A program made the position numbers and the translations under genes. A stretch of 64,000 nucleotides of DNA from the NCBI RefSeq assembly GCF_900102365.1, contig NZ_FOIN01000008.1, forward strand, positions 28,371 through 92,370. Direction: 5' to 3'. Under the pieces are notes generated by a model, which was not told the DNA's origin, ran no database searches, and was given only the letters and a program-made list of their open reading frames with translations. Source of the stretch: Thomasclavelia cocleata. Lineage in GTDB: Bacteria > Bacillota_I > Bacilli_A > Erysipelotrichales > Coprobacillaceae. Below are positions 18,325 through 28,335 of the stretch, piece after piece. Numbering within the stretch: the first letter of the stretch is position 1; the number at the start of each line of letters is the position of its first letter.

Positions 18325-18809
18325 GAGGCTGTAACGAAATAACTTTTTAAAAGGAAAGTTGTTCGTTCAGCTTTTTTTCTGCAAAATAAAAAGCAATTAC
18401 CAACTATAATTGCATCTATTACGATATTTAATAATATTTTATGTTATTTTGACTGCTTTTTGGCTGTTTTTGAGCGCAATGAGGGTATCGTCAGCTCCCC
18501 CCTATTTTCAATGTGACATTTCATCGAGTTATCATTGATTTTCACTAATTTACTGGCTGTTTTTTCTCTTTCTTTAGTCTGTATTTGTGATATTTCTTTA
18601 AATTATATCCTATACACACCAGTAAAAATTCCATTTTCACGTTCTCTATTCCTCTTCTCGTGAATCTTGTGAATTTCATATCTTCTTTTATTACTCCAAA
18701 CTCACTGGACAGGTTTTCATCGACAACTGCATAAAACTCGTCTAAAACTGCATTTCTGCTTACTGTTTTGTTTTCACCTTTTCCTTTATTTTATTTCGTT
18801 ACTGCCCCC
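18325..18809 (-). mobile_element. internally deleted IS1182-family element (MITE-like)
   Basis: The ends are inverted repeats: GAGGCTGTAACGAAATAA from 18325 and, on the other strand from 18809, GGGGGCAGTAACGAAATAA. These match at 16 of 18 positions. Between them, on the minus strand, is only the C-terminal part of an IS1182-type transposase (18545-18790). The coding remnant begins almost directly inside the right end, so most of the transposase has been lost while the ends were kept. The 220 bases from 18325 to 18544 are the non-coding 3' end. I see no clear target duplication. Confidence 0.75.
18545..18790 (-). pseudogene. C-terminal remnant of an IS1182-type transposase
   Basis: Translating the minus strand from 18790 gives 81 codons then TAG. 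The text starts NKGKGENKTVSRNAVLDEFY and then has EFGVIKEDMKFTRFTRRGIE and NVKMEFLLVCIGYNLKKYHK. This is the known end of DDE_Tnp_1_6 transposases (usually 'VEGVFGVIKED..F.RF..RG...V..E..L...A.N..K'). The normal stretch before GVIKED (LRKRRSIEVEG) is deleted and there is no start codon, so it cannot be active. Confidence 0.8.
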
Positions 18810-18908
18810 ATTAATACTTTTATTGATTTGTAAAATCGCACATGGACCAGTTTTAACATAAACTAATGTAAGTTATGGAAACTAACCAGTTATCTGTGAT
18901 TTATAATC

Positions 18909-20468
18909 CTAAACCAATTCCTCTATCTTACATGTGTGTTTCTTTGTTTGCATATCATAAGCTATTCCTATTATTAATAAATTATCTTTATAATTCTCTA
19001 ATCCCTTTGGATATTTCTTTTCTTTAATTTGACTGATGGCGGTTTCAACATCCTGTTCCCATTTTAATTCAATAATCATTGCTGGTTTATCTCCTTTAGG
19101 AATAAACACCATATCTGCAAATCCTTTCCCACTTGGCATTTCTCTTACAATTGTATAATAGTTTCTGGCATTCATATATGCAATTGATATGGTATATGAT
19201 AACGCATTTTCATTATTATATGTTAATATTGATGTATCAAGATGGGCCTCTTCTATATATTTTGCAACTGCTTCTTCATCTTTGTTCCATGTCGCTTCTA
19301 ACAATGCCTGACTATTTAATAATGCTTTTGTTGTTTCATTCCATGATGAATCTTCAATCGAAGCAGTAAATGAACTTGTGACTTCTTTATTTGGAATATA
19401 GCATGTCTGATTTAAACTGTTATATCCTAGATATCCAAGATGAATAAGCAATGTTAAAACATCATCCTTTGATTTAAATGTAGTCATATCATTTTGAAAC
19501 TTATTTACATTAAGATAAACATATTCTCCTGCCAGTAACTTTACAACATCATCTTTTAATCCATCAAAATTCATATCAATATAAATCTGTAAAGCTTCAT
19601 ATGTTTCTGTTACACTCCAGTAGTTTTCATATTTTCTATCAATCAATGAAAAAACAACTGAACGATGATTATAAACCGATAATTCTTCTGTCATTTGATA
19701 ACCATCATACCATTCTTTCATTATATTATAGTCCATATTATATTTTTGACATAAATCTTGAACTTCTTTTTCTGTAAAACCCATAAAATCTTCTAATGGT
19801 GTAGGATTGAGCATAGATACTTCTTTAAACATATTTAAAGCACTATGTGTACCATACTTTTTAATTGGCAAGATCCCTGTCATATAACATAATGATACAT
19901 ATGGTTTATCCTTTAATAAATCTCTAAGAAAATCCAGATATTTTTCTTGAGCACTTCTATCTTCCTCGTATTCTCTAAAAATACAATCCCATTCATCAAT
20001 AATAAAAATAAATGATTGATTTGTCTGCACATATACATCATCTAAAGTTAATGATAAATCTGTTTCATCAAACAAATCTAAATTTAAATATGCCATCTTT
20101 ATTTCACGAACCAGTAGTCTAATCAATAGTTCTATCATCTTTTCAACACTTTTTGTTTTACTTAAAAAGCTTTGCATATTTAAATGAATAACATTATGCT
20201 GATTTAAATGTTTTTGATATAACTCAGTTTCACTAATTTTCAAATTATCAAATAATTCTAATGAATCACACCCTTTAGAATAATATGCAACTAGCATATT
20301 TGCATCTGTACTCTTTCCAAAGCGTCTTGGACGAGATATACATATGTATTTTTGTGGTGTTTTCATTATTTTATTTGTATAATCTATCAATAATGATTTA
20401 TCTACAAATATCTGTCCATTTTTTGTTTCTATATATTCATTGTTTGCTGGATTTAAATAAATTGCCAT
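18909..20468 (-). CDS. AAA-ATPase-like / PD-(D/E)XK nuclease-superfamily protein
   Basis: 519 residues from ATG at 20468. This start is preferred over an ATG three codons upstream because AAAGGA sits 8 bases before it and relatives begin with a similar 'M.IYLNP' text. The N-terminal domain is the AAA-ATPase-like family (PF09820): Walker A-like SRPRRFGKST near 47 and a Walker B-like FIIDEWD near 157. The C-terminal domain is PDDEXK_9 (PF08011): GFADMVFI, then MIIELKWE (D-x(n)-E-x-K) near 465-485. These are common, often multi-copy genes in gut Firmicutes and Bacteroidetes, of unknown function and with a mobile distribution. It lies beside an IS1182 relic. Confidence 0.9.
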   Translation of the reverse strand: MAIYLNPANNEYIETKNGQIFVDKSLLIDYTNKIMKTPQKYICISRPRRFGKSTDANMLVAYYSKGCDSLELFDNLKISETELYQKHLNQHNVIHLNMQSFLSKTKSVEKMIELLIRLLVREIKMAYLNLDLFDETDLSLTLDDVYVQTNQSFIFIIDEWDCIFREYEEDRSAQEKYLDFLRDLLKDKPYVSLCYMTGILPIKKYGTHSALNMFKEVSMLNPTPLEDFMGFTEKEVQDLCQKYNMDYNIMKEWYDGYQMTEELSVYNHRSVVFSLIDRKYENYWSVTETYEALQIYIDMNFDGLKDDVVKLLAGEYVYLNVNKFQNDMTTFKSKDDVLTLLIHLGYLGYNSLNQTCYIPNKEVTSSFTASIEDSSWNETTKALLNSQALLEATWNKDEEAVAKYIEEAHLDTSILTYNNENALSYTISIAYMNARNYYTIVREMPSGKGFADMVFIPKGDKPAMIIELKWEQDVETAISQIKEKKYPKGLENYKDNLLIIGIAYDMQTKKHTCKIEELV

Positions 20469-20488
20469 ACATATCATCCTTTCCTTAG

Positions 20489-20924
20489 ATTATTATACCA
20501 TTTTTTTGTTTATTAATCATCTTTATTTTATGCTTATCACCACATTCATTTCCGCCCGCCTTTGTTAGTCGGACACAAATATTTTATTAAAAATGATTTC
20601 TCTCCAATTATTTTTGTAGTATTCGATAAAAGATGCGGTATACTACAGAGTACGCAGAGGAGAGTAGGTCTCTCATCAGATGAAAAAAAGGAATATCTTT
20701 ATAAACATTCCAAAGTCAAAATATAAATCATTCTTTAAAAACATACATACGAATCTCTTTTTTTAGCAAATCGCAACTACACCATTTTTTGCATCAAAAT
20801 ATAATAATTTATTATAAATCACGTGAATTTCACTAAGATAAATGGTGTGGCAAAAAAAGCAGAAAAACATTGATGTATTCAATATTTTTTCTACTTTTCT
20901 TTATGTAAGTCTACATATCTTATT
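20489..20924. other. non-coding region with nested inverted repeats
   Basis: No gene is visible in these 436 bases. Two structured parts stand out. At 20600-20664, CTCTCC pairs with GGAGAG and inside them TGTAGTAT (20615-20622) pairs with ATACTACA (20640-20647). At 20779-20848, ACACCATTT and AAATGGTGT are inverted around a 15-base near-palindrome (ATAATAATTTATTAT). Either could be a small RNA, a leftover transposon end or, for the second, a terminator after leuS. Confidence 0.45.
20779..20848. repeat. 9-bp inverted repeat around an inner palindrome, downstream of leuS
   Basis: ACACCATTT at 20779-20787 is the exact reverse complement of AAATGGTGT at 20840-20848. The inner ATAATAATTTATTAT forms its own 7-bp hairpin. 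It lies 77 bases after the leuS stop, within reach of read-through transcripts. Its form resembles the remains of a small mobile element. Confidence 0.4.
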
Positions 20925-23321
20925 TTATTTAACGACAATATTGACGATTTTATTTTTAACAACTATCACTTTTACAATATTTTTACCATCAATATGAGCT
21001 TTAACATTTTCTTGTTCAAAAGCAATAGCTTTAACCGCTTCATCATCCGCATCTTTAGCTACCTGAATTTTAGCTCTAAGTTTACCATTTACCTGGACAC
21101 CCATTTCAACAGTTTCACTTACAAGCATATTTTCATCATATGTAGGCCATGATTCATATGCAAGAGTATTTTCATTACCTAACATCTGCCACATTTCTTC
21201 ACAAATATGTGGTGCAATACAAGAAAGCATCTTAATAAAATTAAATGCATATTCTTTGTATACAGATGGTGCTTTATAACATTCATTAATAAAGATCATC
21301 ATTTGTGAAATAGCAGTATTAAATCCTAATGTTTCAAAATCATCAGTTACTTTTTTTACAGTCTGATGATAAACACGATCTAGACTATGATCATTTTCAT
21401 CACTTAATTTATCTTGTTCAATAAATAAACGATATACTCGATCCAGCCATTTACGTGAACCATCTAATCCATTTGTAGACCAAGGAAGCGCTGCTTCTAA
21501 AGGTCCCATGAACATTTCGTATAATCTTAGTGAATCAGCTCCATGTGATGCAACAATATCATCCGGATTAACAACATTTCCACGTGATTTAGACATTTTT
21601 TCATTATTATCACCAAGAATCATTCCTTGATGGAATAATCGCTGCCATGGTTCTTTGCATTTAACTACTCCAGCATCATATAATACTTTATGCCAAAAAC
21701 GAGAATATAATAAGTGCAATACTGCATGTTCTGCCCCACCTACATATAAATCAACTGGTAACCATTTTTCTAACAATTTAGAATCACATATTGCTTCATT
21801 ATTATGTGGATCAATATAACGAATATAATACCAGCATGAGCCAGCCCATTGTGGCATTGTATTAGTTTCACGTCGTCCTTTTTGACCATCAATCTCTACT
21901 TCTAACCAATCTTCACAATTAGCTAACGGTGATTCACCACTATCATGTGGTTGGAAGTTTTTAGTTGCAGGAAGTTCTAATGGTAATTCTTCAACAGGAA
22001 CAGTCTTCATTGTACCATCTTCCATATGTACAATAGGAATTGGTTCCCCCCAGTAACGTTGTCTTGAAAATAACCAATCTCTTAATTTATAAGAAATTTT
22101 CTTTCCACCACAGTTATGTTCTTCTAACCAGACAATCATTTTATCAATAGCTTCTTGTTTTTCAAGACCATCTAACCAATCAGAGTTAATGTGTAAACCA
22201 TCTTCAATGTAAGCAGCCTCTTCAACATTTCCACCTTCTAATACTGGAATAATATCAATTCCAAATTTTTTTGCAAATTCCCAATCTCTTTCATCATGAG
22301 CAGGTACTGCCATGATAGCTCCTGTTCCATAACTAGCTAGAACATAATCTGAAATCCAAATTGGAATTTTCTTTCCATTAACAGGATTAATAGCATATGC
22401 CCCTGTAAAAACTCCAGTTTTATCTTTATTTAATTCTGTTCTTTCTAAATCAGATTTACTAGCACAGCTTTTTTTATAAGCTTCAATTGCTTCTTTTTGT
22501 TCAGGGCTAGTGATTTCTACTACATATGGATGTTCTGGAGCCATGACACAATAAGTTGCCCCAAATAAAGTATCACAACGAGTTGTAAATACAGTAAATA
22601 TTTTATCAGTTCCATCTATTTTAAAATCAACATTAGCTCCAATAGATTTTCCAATCCAATTACGTTGCATTTGTTTTGTTGCTTCAGGCCAATCCAAATC
22701 ATCAAGATCCTCTAATAACCTTTCAGCATATTCCGTAATTTTTAGAACCCATTGACGCATTGGTTTACGAATAACAGGATACCCTCCACGTTCACTTTTA
22801 CCATCAATAACTTCTTCATTTGCAAGAACTGCCTTAAGTTCAGGACACCAGTTTACTGGAATTTCATCAACATAAGCTAATCCAGCATCATATAACTTAG
22901 TAAATATCCATTGTGTCCATTTATAATATTCAGGATCACTAGTCGCAATCTCACGATCCCAATCATAAGAAAATCCCAATGATTTAATTTGTCCCTTAAA
23001 TACTTCAATATTTTTTTTCGTAAATTCTGCAGGGTGATGTCCAGTTTGGATTGCAAATTGTTCTGCTGGTAAGCCAAATGAATCAAACCCCATTGGATGT
23101 AAAACATTATATCCTTGCATTCTTTTCATTCTTGAAACAATATCTGTTGCAGTATATCCTTCAGGATGCCCAACATGAAGACCATTTCCTGATGGATATG
23201 GGAACATATCAACACAATAATATTTAGGTTTGCTATCATCATAGCAATCTGTTTTAAATGTCTTATGTTCATCCCAATATTTTTGCCATTTCGGCTCGAT
23301 TTCTTTGTGATTAAACGGCAT
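20925..23321 (-). CDS. leuS: leucyl-tRNA synthetase
   Basis: 798 residues from ATG at 23321, which has AAGGAGG 10 bases before it. A longer in-frame start at 23357 is rejected because it would lie inside the T-box terminator hairpin. The class I motifs are HVGH (in [17 protein letters not shown], near 42-58) and KMSKS near 575. The editing domain (about 220-415) includes [19 protein letters not shown] and [15 protein letters not shown]. The anticodon-binding and C-terminal domains are complete. It joins leucine to tRNA-Leu in the cytoplasm. Regulated by the upstream leucine T-box. Confidence 0.98.
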   Translation of the reverse strand: MPFNHKEIEPKWQKYWDEHKTFKTDCYDDSKPKYYCVDMFPYPSGNGLHVGHPEGYTATDIVSRMKRMQGYNVLHPMGFDSFGLPAEQFAIQTGHHPAEFTKKNIEVFKGQIKSLGFSYDWDREIATSDPEYYKWTQWIFTKLYDAGLAYVDEIPVNWCPELKAVLANEEVIDGKSERGGYPVIRKPMRQWVLKITEYAERLLEDLDDLDWPEATKQMQRNWIGKSIGANVDFKIDGTDKIFTVFTTRCDTLFGATYCVMAPEHPYVVEITSPEQKEAIEAYKKSCASKSDLERTELNKDKTGVFTGAYAINPVNGKKIPIWISDYVLASYGTGAIMAVPAHDERDWEFAKKFGIDIIPVLEGGNVEEAAYIEDGLHINSDWLDGLEKQEAIDKMIVWLEEHNCGGKKISYKLRDWLFSRQRYWGEPIPIVHMEDGTMKTVPVEELPLELPATKNFQPHDSGESPLANCEDWLEVEIDGQKGRRETNTMPQWAGSCWYYIRYIDPHNNEAICDSKLLEKWLPVDLYVGGAEHAVLHLLYSRFWHKVLYDAGVVKCKEPWQRLFHQGMILGDNNEKMSKSRGNVVNPDDIVASHGADSLRLYEMFMGPLEAALPWSTNGLDGSRKWLDRVYRLFIEQDKLSDENDHSLDRVYHQTVKKVTDDFETLGFNTAISQMMIFINECYKAPSVYKEYAFNFIKMLSCIAPHICEEMWQMLGNENTLAYESWPTYDENMLVSETVEMGVQVNGKLRAKIQVAKDADDEAVKAIAFEQENVKAHIDGKNIVKVIVVKNKIVNIVVK

Positions 23322-23342
23322 TTTATAATTCCTCCTTAAAAT

Positions 23343-23370
23343 AAAAAAGTCCTCCATCTAAGGACGACTT
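23343..23370 (-). terminator. T-box terminator before leuS
   Basis: Minus strand: AAGTC(G)TCCT, loop, AGGACTT, then TTTTTTATTTT. It is the off-state structure of the T-box; its 5' arm competes with the antiterminator, which uses the T-box core just upstream. Confidence 0.85.
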
Positions 23371-23571
23371 AATATCGCGTTACCACCTTAGTTCAAAGTC
23401 AAAAAGACTATGCACTCAAAACTTTAACGCAGTTAACGACAGTGACTACTTGATTCACCACTGCATCTCCTAGGTGAGTTCATAATCTGTTTCATCAGTT
23501 TCCACCACCCACTGACTCTCTATGAAAAACATAAATTACTACTAGTCCTATTCATTGATTTTCTTTAATAC
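23343..23571 (-). promoter_or_regulatory. T-box leader, leucine specifier (CUC), controlling leuS
   Basis: On the minus strand the leader contains the T-box core AAGGTGGTAACGCG (23389-23376), which pairs with the uncharged tRNA 3' end. Downstream is the terminator hairpin with GTCCT/AGGAC and a T-run (23343-23370). The specifier region reads ATGAACTCACC with the Leu codon CTC at 23478-23476, after the GGTGGTGGAAACTGATG loop region. Low charged tRNA-Leu should stabilise the antiterminator and turn leuS on. The core has AACGCG in place of the more common ACCGCG. Confidence 0.9.
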
Positions 23572-23577
23572 CTAAAT

Positions 23578-23605
23578 ATTATATCACAAAACTAACTAGA
23601 TGCAA
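23578..23605 (-). promoter_or_regulatory. sigma-A promoter of the leuS T-box transcript
   Basis: Minus strand: TTGCAT (23605-23600), 16-bp spacer, TATAAT (23583-23578), with an extended -10 TGA just before it. Transcription would begin near 23571, the 5' end of the T-box. Confidence 0.65.
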
Positions 23606-23619
23606 CAAAATTCAGCTTT

Positions 23620-25491
23620 TTAATATCTTTGATACTTTAATGCTTTTACAGGATCTAAATTACTTGCAAAACGTGCTGGAAAATAACTACTGATAACCCC
23701 AAAAAATAATGCTCCAAAATATATTAAGCCTAATAAATAATTATCTACCTGGATAAATGATTGAGATAAATCTAACTGTAATCCTTCTTCAATAAACTGG
23801 TTAATAAAACCAATTAATTGACAAAAAGACAAATATGAAACTAAAAAAGCAATATTAATCAAAATAAAGCTTTCAAATAAAACTAATAACTTAAGTTGTA
23901 ATTTACTTGCTCCTAAACACTTAAATATACCAATATCTTTTGTTTTTTGAACTGCTGACAAATATAATACTTCTCCAATTAAAAAACAAGCTGCAACAAC
24001 CGCTAAAGAAGAAAATAAAATTAAAATACGTTGAGTCTGTAATAAAAAATCATTTATTTTATTACTAATATTTTCTCCTGCAACTTTAAATTCTAAATTA
24101 AAATATTTCTTTTTTAATTTCTTTAAACAACTATTTACATTTACTTTATTATCAATATTAATCATTCCAATCGAAAAATATATCTGATCAAGATTAATAT
24201 TAAAACATTCACTTACATGTTTTACATTTGCCAGCTCATTAATATAAATAGTATCAAAAATCGTATTTTCTCCACTAATTCCAACTACTTTTAATCTTAC
24301 TTTTTTGACACTATCTCCTTGTAAATAATAACCATAAACATACCGATTTAAAAGTTTTTTATAATCTTGCTTCAAATGAACAGCTGTTGTTTTTGATAAA
24401 ATGATTTCATAATCACTTTTAATGTTTCTTCCTATTTCCAATTGATTATTCTTTAATTCTTTAGTCATATCACTTATATATATCGTTCTATCAATATTAT
24501 AGTCTTTCTGTACAGAAATTCCAATAAATTCAAAATCTCTCATTTCACCATATAAATATGTAATATCCTGATTATTTGTTAATTCTACTAAATCTTTATA
24601 ATTTAAACCTTTTCTACTAATACTTTGTAACGATACTAATTGGTTAGGAAAAATATTATTAAGTTGTTTTTGAATTTGCTGTTGTAATGAACCACTTAAT
24701 GTAAAGGTTATCATTATACATATTAGTGCCATCATGAGACCAATAACAATTTTAGTATTTCTTCTAAAATTAGCACGATATTGCAACAAAGATAATTTAA
24801 AAAGATTTAAAGATGACTTTTTTTCTTTTAAACGATAATAAAAATTATTATCCTCTATATTATGATATTTACCAATTAATTTACCATTTTGGAAAGAATA
24901 TATATAATCCCCATACTGACTAGCCAATTGTTCATCATGTGTAATCACAATTACTAATCGTTCCTTAGCTTCCCGTTTTAAAATATCAAAAATTATTTTA
25001 GCATTATTTTCATCTAATGAACCTGTAGGTTCATCACAAAGTAGGATATCAACATTTTTGATCATCGCTCTCAATGCTGCTATTCGTTGTTTTTGTCCTC
25101 CTGATAATACATTTACTTTCTTTTTTGAAACATTAATTAAATCTAATTTTTCTTCACGATCATCTATTTCCCTCTTAAATATAATTTGACAAAAAAACTT
25201 AGGCAAAAAATAATTCTGCCTAACATTTAACCAATTAACTAAATTAAAATTTTGAAAAATAAATCCAATATGTTTTCGACAATAATGTTTTATTGTTTTA
25301 ATATTTTGGTGATCAAACAATATCTCTCCATCATAATCCTGATCTATACCACCCAAGATATTTAATAAAGTTGTTTTCCCACATCCTGACTCACCTGATA
25401 TTACTACCATACCATGACTTGGAAAAATAATTGATAAATTATCAATAATCAACTCATCATATCGCTTATATAGATTTTTTATCTCTAACAT
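23620..25491 (-). CDS. ABC transporter, ATPase fused to FtsX/MacB-type permease (second of a pair)
   Basis: 623 residues. The ATPase domain (about 1-215) has Walker A GESGCGKTTLL, the signature LSGGQKQRIAALRA and Walker B ILLCDEPTGSLDE. A membrane segment lies near 248-270, followed by an extracytoplasmic domain of about 210 residues. Three membrane segments are at about 490-515, 535-560 and 590-612; the second is followed by the FtsX pattern KTKDIGIFKCLGASK. Such fused LolD/MacB-type proteins work in pairs in Firmicutes, where many export or remove peptides and antibiotics. The upstream partner starts one base away (TAAGATG). Confidence 0.9.
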   Translation of the reverse strand: MLEIKNLYKRYDELIIDNLSIIFPSHGMVVISGESGCGKTTLLNILGGIDQDYDGEILFDHQNIKTIKHYCRKHIGFIFQNFNLVNWLNVRQNYFLPKFFCQIIFKREIDDREEKLDLINVSKKKVNVLSGGQKQRIAALRAMIKNVDILLCDEPTGSLDENNAKIIFDILKREAKERLVIVITHDEQLASQYGDYIYSFQNGKLIGKYHNIEDNNFYYRLKEKKSSLNLFKLSLLQYRANFRRNTKIVIGLMMALICIMITFTLSGSLQQQIQKQLNNIFPNQLVSLQSISRKGLNYKDLVELTNNQDITYLYGEMRDFEFIGISVQKDYNIDRTIYISDMTKELKNNQLEIGRNIKSDYEIILSKTTAVHLKQDYKKLLNRYVYGYYLQGDSVKKVRLKVVGISGENTIFDTIYINELANVKHVSECFNINLDQIYFSIGMINIDNKVNVNSCLKKLKKKYFNLEFKVAGENISNKINDFLLQTQRILILFSSLAVVAACFLIGEVLYLSAVQKTKDIGIFKCLGASKLQLKLLVLFESFILINIAFLVSYLSFCQLIGFINQFIEEGLQLDLSQSFIQVDNYLLGLIYFGALFFGVISSYFPARFASNLDPVKALKYQRY

Positions 25492-25492
25492 C

Positions 25493-27331
25493 TTAATCCT
25501 CCTTTAACAAGATACTAGTATTCATCTTACTGATTTGTAAGCTTGATAAAACTCCTACTCCAAAACATGCACTTGTATAAACAAAAATCATAATTATATA
25601 TATATCGTATGATGAAATCATAAGTTTAGGTAAAATAAAAAGATTTGGCAGGTTAAATAATTTATCACTAATATTTAACATATTTATAATTCTTAATAAT
25701 AGTTCAGCTAAAACAGAACCTAAAAAACCAATTATACTTCCAATCAAACTAGTTTCTTGGCTAAATAGTTTTCTTGCTTTATTTAAAGGTAATCCATTTG
25801 ATAACATTAAAGAAATATCTCTTTTACGCTCAATTAAGATTGTTTTTAAAATTATAGAAATCAAAATTAAAGAAATAATAAAACTAATTATCAAAAAACA
25901 AATTACAACCATTAACGCCATCTCAAATAAAGTTTGATAACTATCTAAATAATCTTGATGAACATTAATTATAAAATAATCATGTTCATATTTTTTTGAT
26001 AACTGTTTAAAATATTTACTCTTTATAATCAAAATACTTTTATTTGTTATCTTATCTTTTAAATCCAAATCAATAAATTTATCACTAAAATAAATATTGG
26101 TTCCATTATTTATATAATCCTTTATAATTGCACTTACACTTAAATAATAAGTATTTTCATCAATGATAAAATATAGTTTATCATTGATATCTAAACTATA
26201 TTTATGAGCAGTTTCTTGATTAATCATGATTTGATTATTTTGACTTGGGAACTTACCATTTAAATATTCAATATAATCACTATCATGTACCTGATAACTT
26301 TCTAATTGTAATTCCTGATCAGTTTTAAAAATTCCAAAGCTAAAATCCAATTTATAATTTAAAGAAGTTACTAAGCTATCATTTTTCAAAACATTAATCT
26401 GCTTATCAGTAAAATTTATTTCATTATAATCCTTTTTACTAATTTCAATTATTTCTTTAATTGGATTACTTTTTAAACATGTATTAATATAATTCCAGCC
26501 TCCATTAATTCCACTTAAAAGCAGTACAAAAGCAATAATCGTGAATAACTGAGAACAAAACATCATTACAATTTTCTTTTTTTGATATAATAATTGCCTT
26601 TTTAAATAAAATTTTATTTTAATTAGTGGACTACTTACTTGTTGATATAAATATTTATGATATCTAGTTTCTTGATCAAAGTTATAATTATTTTGATGAC
26701 TATCAAGATCTATAATCATTTTAGAGTATTTGGTTATTAATTGATAATTGTGAGAAATAACAATAACTAAATGCTTTTTGGCATAAAACCTCAAAAATTC
26801 CATTACTTCACTAGCCAATAATTCATTCAATGCTCCAGTTGGTTCATCAGCTAATAATATTGGGGTATTACAAAGAAAAGCTCTAGCCAATCCTACCCTT
26901 TGTTTCTGTCCTCCAGAAAGTTCACTTGGAAAACAATCCAATAACGGAGTTATCTTTAATCTTTCTGTAATTGTTTTTAAATAATTTAAAGATACTGTTC
27001 TCCCCTTTATTTCTGATAATAAAATCAAGTTTTCATAAACTGTTAGAGATTCAATCAAATTATAGAATTGATAAACATAACTTATATAACTTTGTTGATA
27101 CTTGTCTATTTGTGAATAATTCAGCTCACGCCCATCAATCAACACTTTACCATTACTAGGTTTTTCAATCCCTGCAATTAAATTTAGTAATGTTGATTTT
27201 CCACTACCACTTTTACCTACAACTGCTACTAATCCAAAACGTGGAAAATTTATTGAAAGATCATTAAGTACTAATTGTTTATGTTTGCCAAATTTATAAA
27301 ATTTTGTAATATGCGAAAGTTGTAATACCAT
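25493..27331 (-). CDS. ABC transporter, ATPase fused to FtsX/MacB-type permease (first of a pair)
   Basis: 612 residues with the same layout as its neighbour: Walker A GKSGSGKSTLLNLIAG, signature LSGGQKQRVGLARA, Walker B ILLADEPTGALNE, a membrane segment near 252-275, a ~200-residue external domain, and three C-terminal membrane segments. The text RKRDISLMLSNGLPLNKARK is the FtsX-like cytoplasmic loop. The two proteins most likely form one heterodimeric transporter. No sensor kinase or lantibiotic gene is next to them, so the substrate is open. The start overlaps the divergent radical SAM promoter region. Confidence 0.9.
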   Translation of the reverse strand: MVLQLSHITKFYKFGKHKQLVLNDLSINFPRFGLVAVVGKSGSGKSTLLNLIAGIEKPSNGKVLIDGRELNYSQIDKYQQSYISYVYQFYNLIESLTVYENLILLSEIKGRTVSLNYLKTITERLKITPLLDCFPSELSGGQKQRVGLARAFLCNTPILLADEPTGALNELLASEVMEFLRFYAKKHLVIVISHNYQLITKYSKMIIDLDSHQNNYNFDQETRYHKYLYQQVSSPLIKIKFYLKRQLLYQKKKIVMMFCSQLFTIIAFVLLLSGINGGWNYINTCLKSNPIKEIIEISKKDYNEINFTDKQINVLKNDSLVTSLNYKLDFSFGIFKTDQELQLESYQVHDSDYIEYLNGKFPSQNNQIMINQETAHKYSLDINDKLYFIIDENTYYLSVSAIIKDYINNGTNIYFSDKFIDLDLKDKITNKSILIIKSKYFKQLSKKYEHDYFIINVHQDYLDSYQTLFEMALMVVICFLIISFIISLILISIILKTILIERKRDISLMLSNGLPLNKARKLFSQETSLIGSIIGFLGSVLAELLLRIINMLNISDKLFNLPNLFILPKLMISSYDIYIIMIFVYTSACFGVGVLSSLQISKMNTSILLKED

Positions 27332-27344
27332 ATTTTTCTCCTTA

Positions 27345-27353
27345 TGTTATAAT
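27345..27353 (+). promoter_or_regulatory. extended -10 promoter of the radical SAM gene
   Basis: TGTTATAAT (TGn + TATAAT) with no clear -35. The 16 bases around it, TTATGTTATAATATTT (27342-27357), recur exactly at 30998-31013 in front of the S1-domain/pgi genes. Confidence 0.6.
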
Positions 27354-27369
27354 ATTTGCGGTGATAAAA

Positions 27370-28311
27370 ATGAATTTATTTAAATATAGTAATGATAATA
27401 AGCGTTATCATACTTTTAATTATTATTTAAAAAACAAGTACCATAATAAAGTTGCAAAAGTTAGTCTTAATGCTGGGTTTACATGTCCTAATCGTGATGG
27501 CAGTAAAGGTATAGGGGGATGCATTTTTTGTAGCAACAGCGGCTCAGGAGATTTTGCTGGAAATGTTGAAAAATCACTTGAGCAGCAATTTTGTGATATT
27601 AGTAAAATTCTTCAAAACAAGTGGCCAGGATGTAAATATATTGCCTATTTTCAGGCTAACACTAATACATATGGTCCTATAGAAAAGATTAAAAGCTGTA
27701 TTGAACCTTTTTTAAATAAAAAAGACGTTGTTGCAATTAGTATTGCTACACGTCCTGATTGTTTAGAAGATGATGTTTTGCAGTATCTATCTACACTTAA
27801 TTCTAAATGTGATTTATGGATTGAGTTAGGATTACAAACAATTCATGATGAAACTGGAAAAATAATTAATCGTGGTCATACCTATAAAGAATTTTTAACT
27901 GGCTTAAAAAAATTACGTCAACATAAAATTAATGTTTGTGTACATATTATTAATGGTTTACCATTCGAAACAAAAGAAATGATGCTTCAAACTGTTAAAG
28001 AAATTGGTAAATTAGATATTCAGGCTTTAAAAATTCATATGCTCTATGTAATAAAAAACACAAAATTATATCAACTTTATTTAAACAGTGATTTTGAAAT
28101 GCTTTCTCGTGAAGATTATATCGATTTAGTAACTGAACAGCTAAGTTATTTACCTGATAATATTATTATCGAACGTCTTACTGGGGATGGTAATGTAAAT
28201 GATTTAATTGCTCCCTTGTGGTCAATTAAAAAGGTTACGATCTTAAATGATATTGACAAACTAATGGTTGCTAAAAACTATTATCAAGGTTGTAATATTA
28301 ATTCAAAATAA
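27370..28311 (+). CDS. radical SAM protein of the TIGR01212 (YtqA-like) family
   Basis: 313 residues from ATG at 27370, with GGTGAT 4 bases before it; a GTG three codons upstream has no ribosome site. The cluster-binding cysteines are in FTCPNRDGSKGIGGCIFCSN (C-x11-C-x2-C spacing typical of this family and of YhcC-like proteins). It has the usual strand text of the radical SAM barrel (AYFQANTNTYGP, AISIATRPDCL, WIELGLQTIHDET). Length fits TIGR01212 (~300). YhcC/YtqA proteins are linked by literature to tRNA or metabolism roles that remain poorly defined; I do not assign one. Confidence 0.92.
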   Translation: MNLFKYSNDNKRYHTFNYYLKNKYHNKVAKVSLNAGFTCPNRDGSKGIGGCIFCSNSGSGDFAGNVEKSLEQQFCDISKILQNKWPGCKYIAYFQANTNTYGPIEKIKSCIEPFLNKKDVVAISIATRPDCLEDDVLQYLSTLNSKCDLWIELGLQTIHDETGKIINRGHTYKEFLTGLKKLRQHKINVCVHIINGLPFETKEMMLQTVKEIGKLDIQALKIHMLYVIKNTKLYQLYLNSDFEMLSREDYIDLVTEQLSYLPDNIIIERLTGDGNVNDLIAPLWSIKKVTILNDIDKLMVAKNYYQGCNINSK

Positions 28312-28333
28312 AAAGCCCTTTAGGGCTTTTTAC
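28311..28333. terminator. bidirectional terminator between the radical SAM gene and hpf
   Basis: AAAAGCCCTTTAGGGCTTTT, directly at the end of the plus-strand gene and 5 bases before the end of hpf. A-run on one side and T-run on the other make it work for both convergent genes. Confidence 0.85.
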
Positions 28334-28335
28334 TA

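Noticed and set aside
22877..23107. 76-codon minus-strand frame inside leuS
   Set aside because: It is another frame of leuS, which is clearly coding there.
23322..23357. Longer N-terminus of LeuRS (start at 23357)
   Set aside because: These 12 codons lie within the T-box terminator and its T-run; the ATG at 23321 has the real ribosome site and the family N-terminus.
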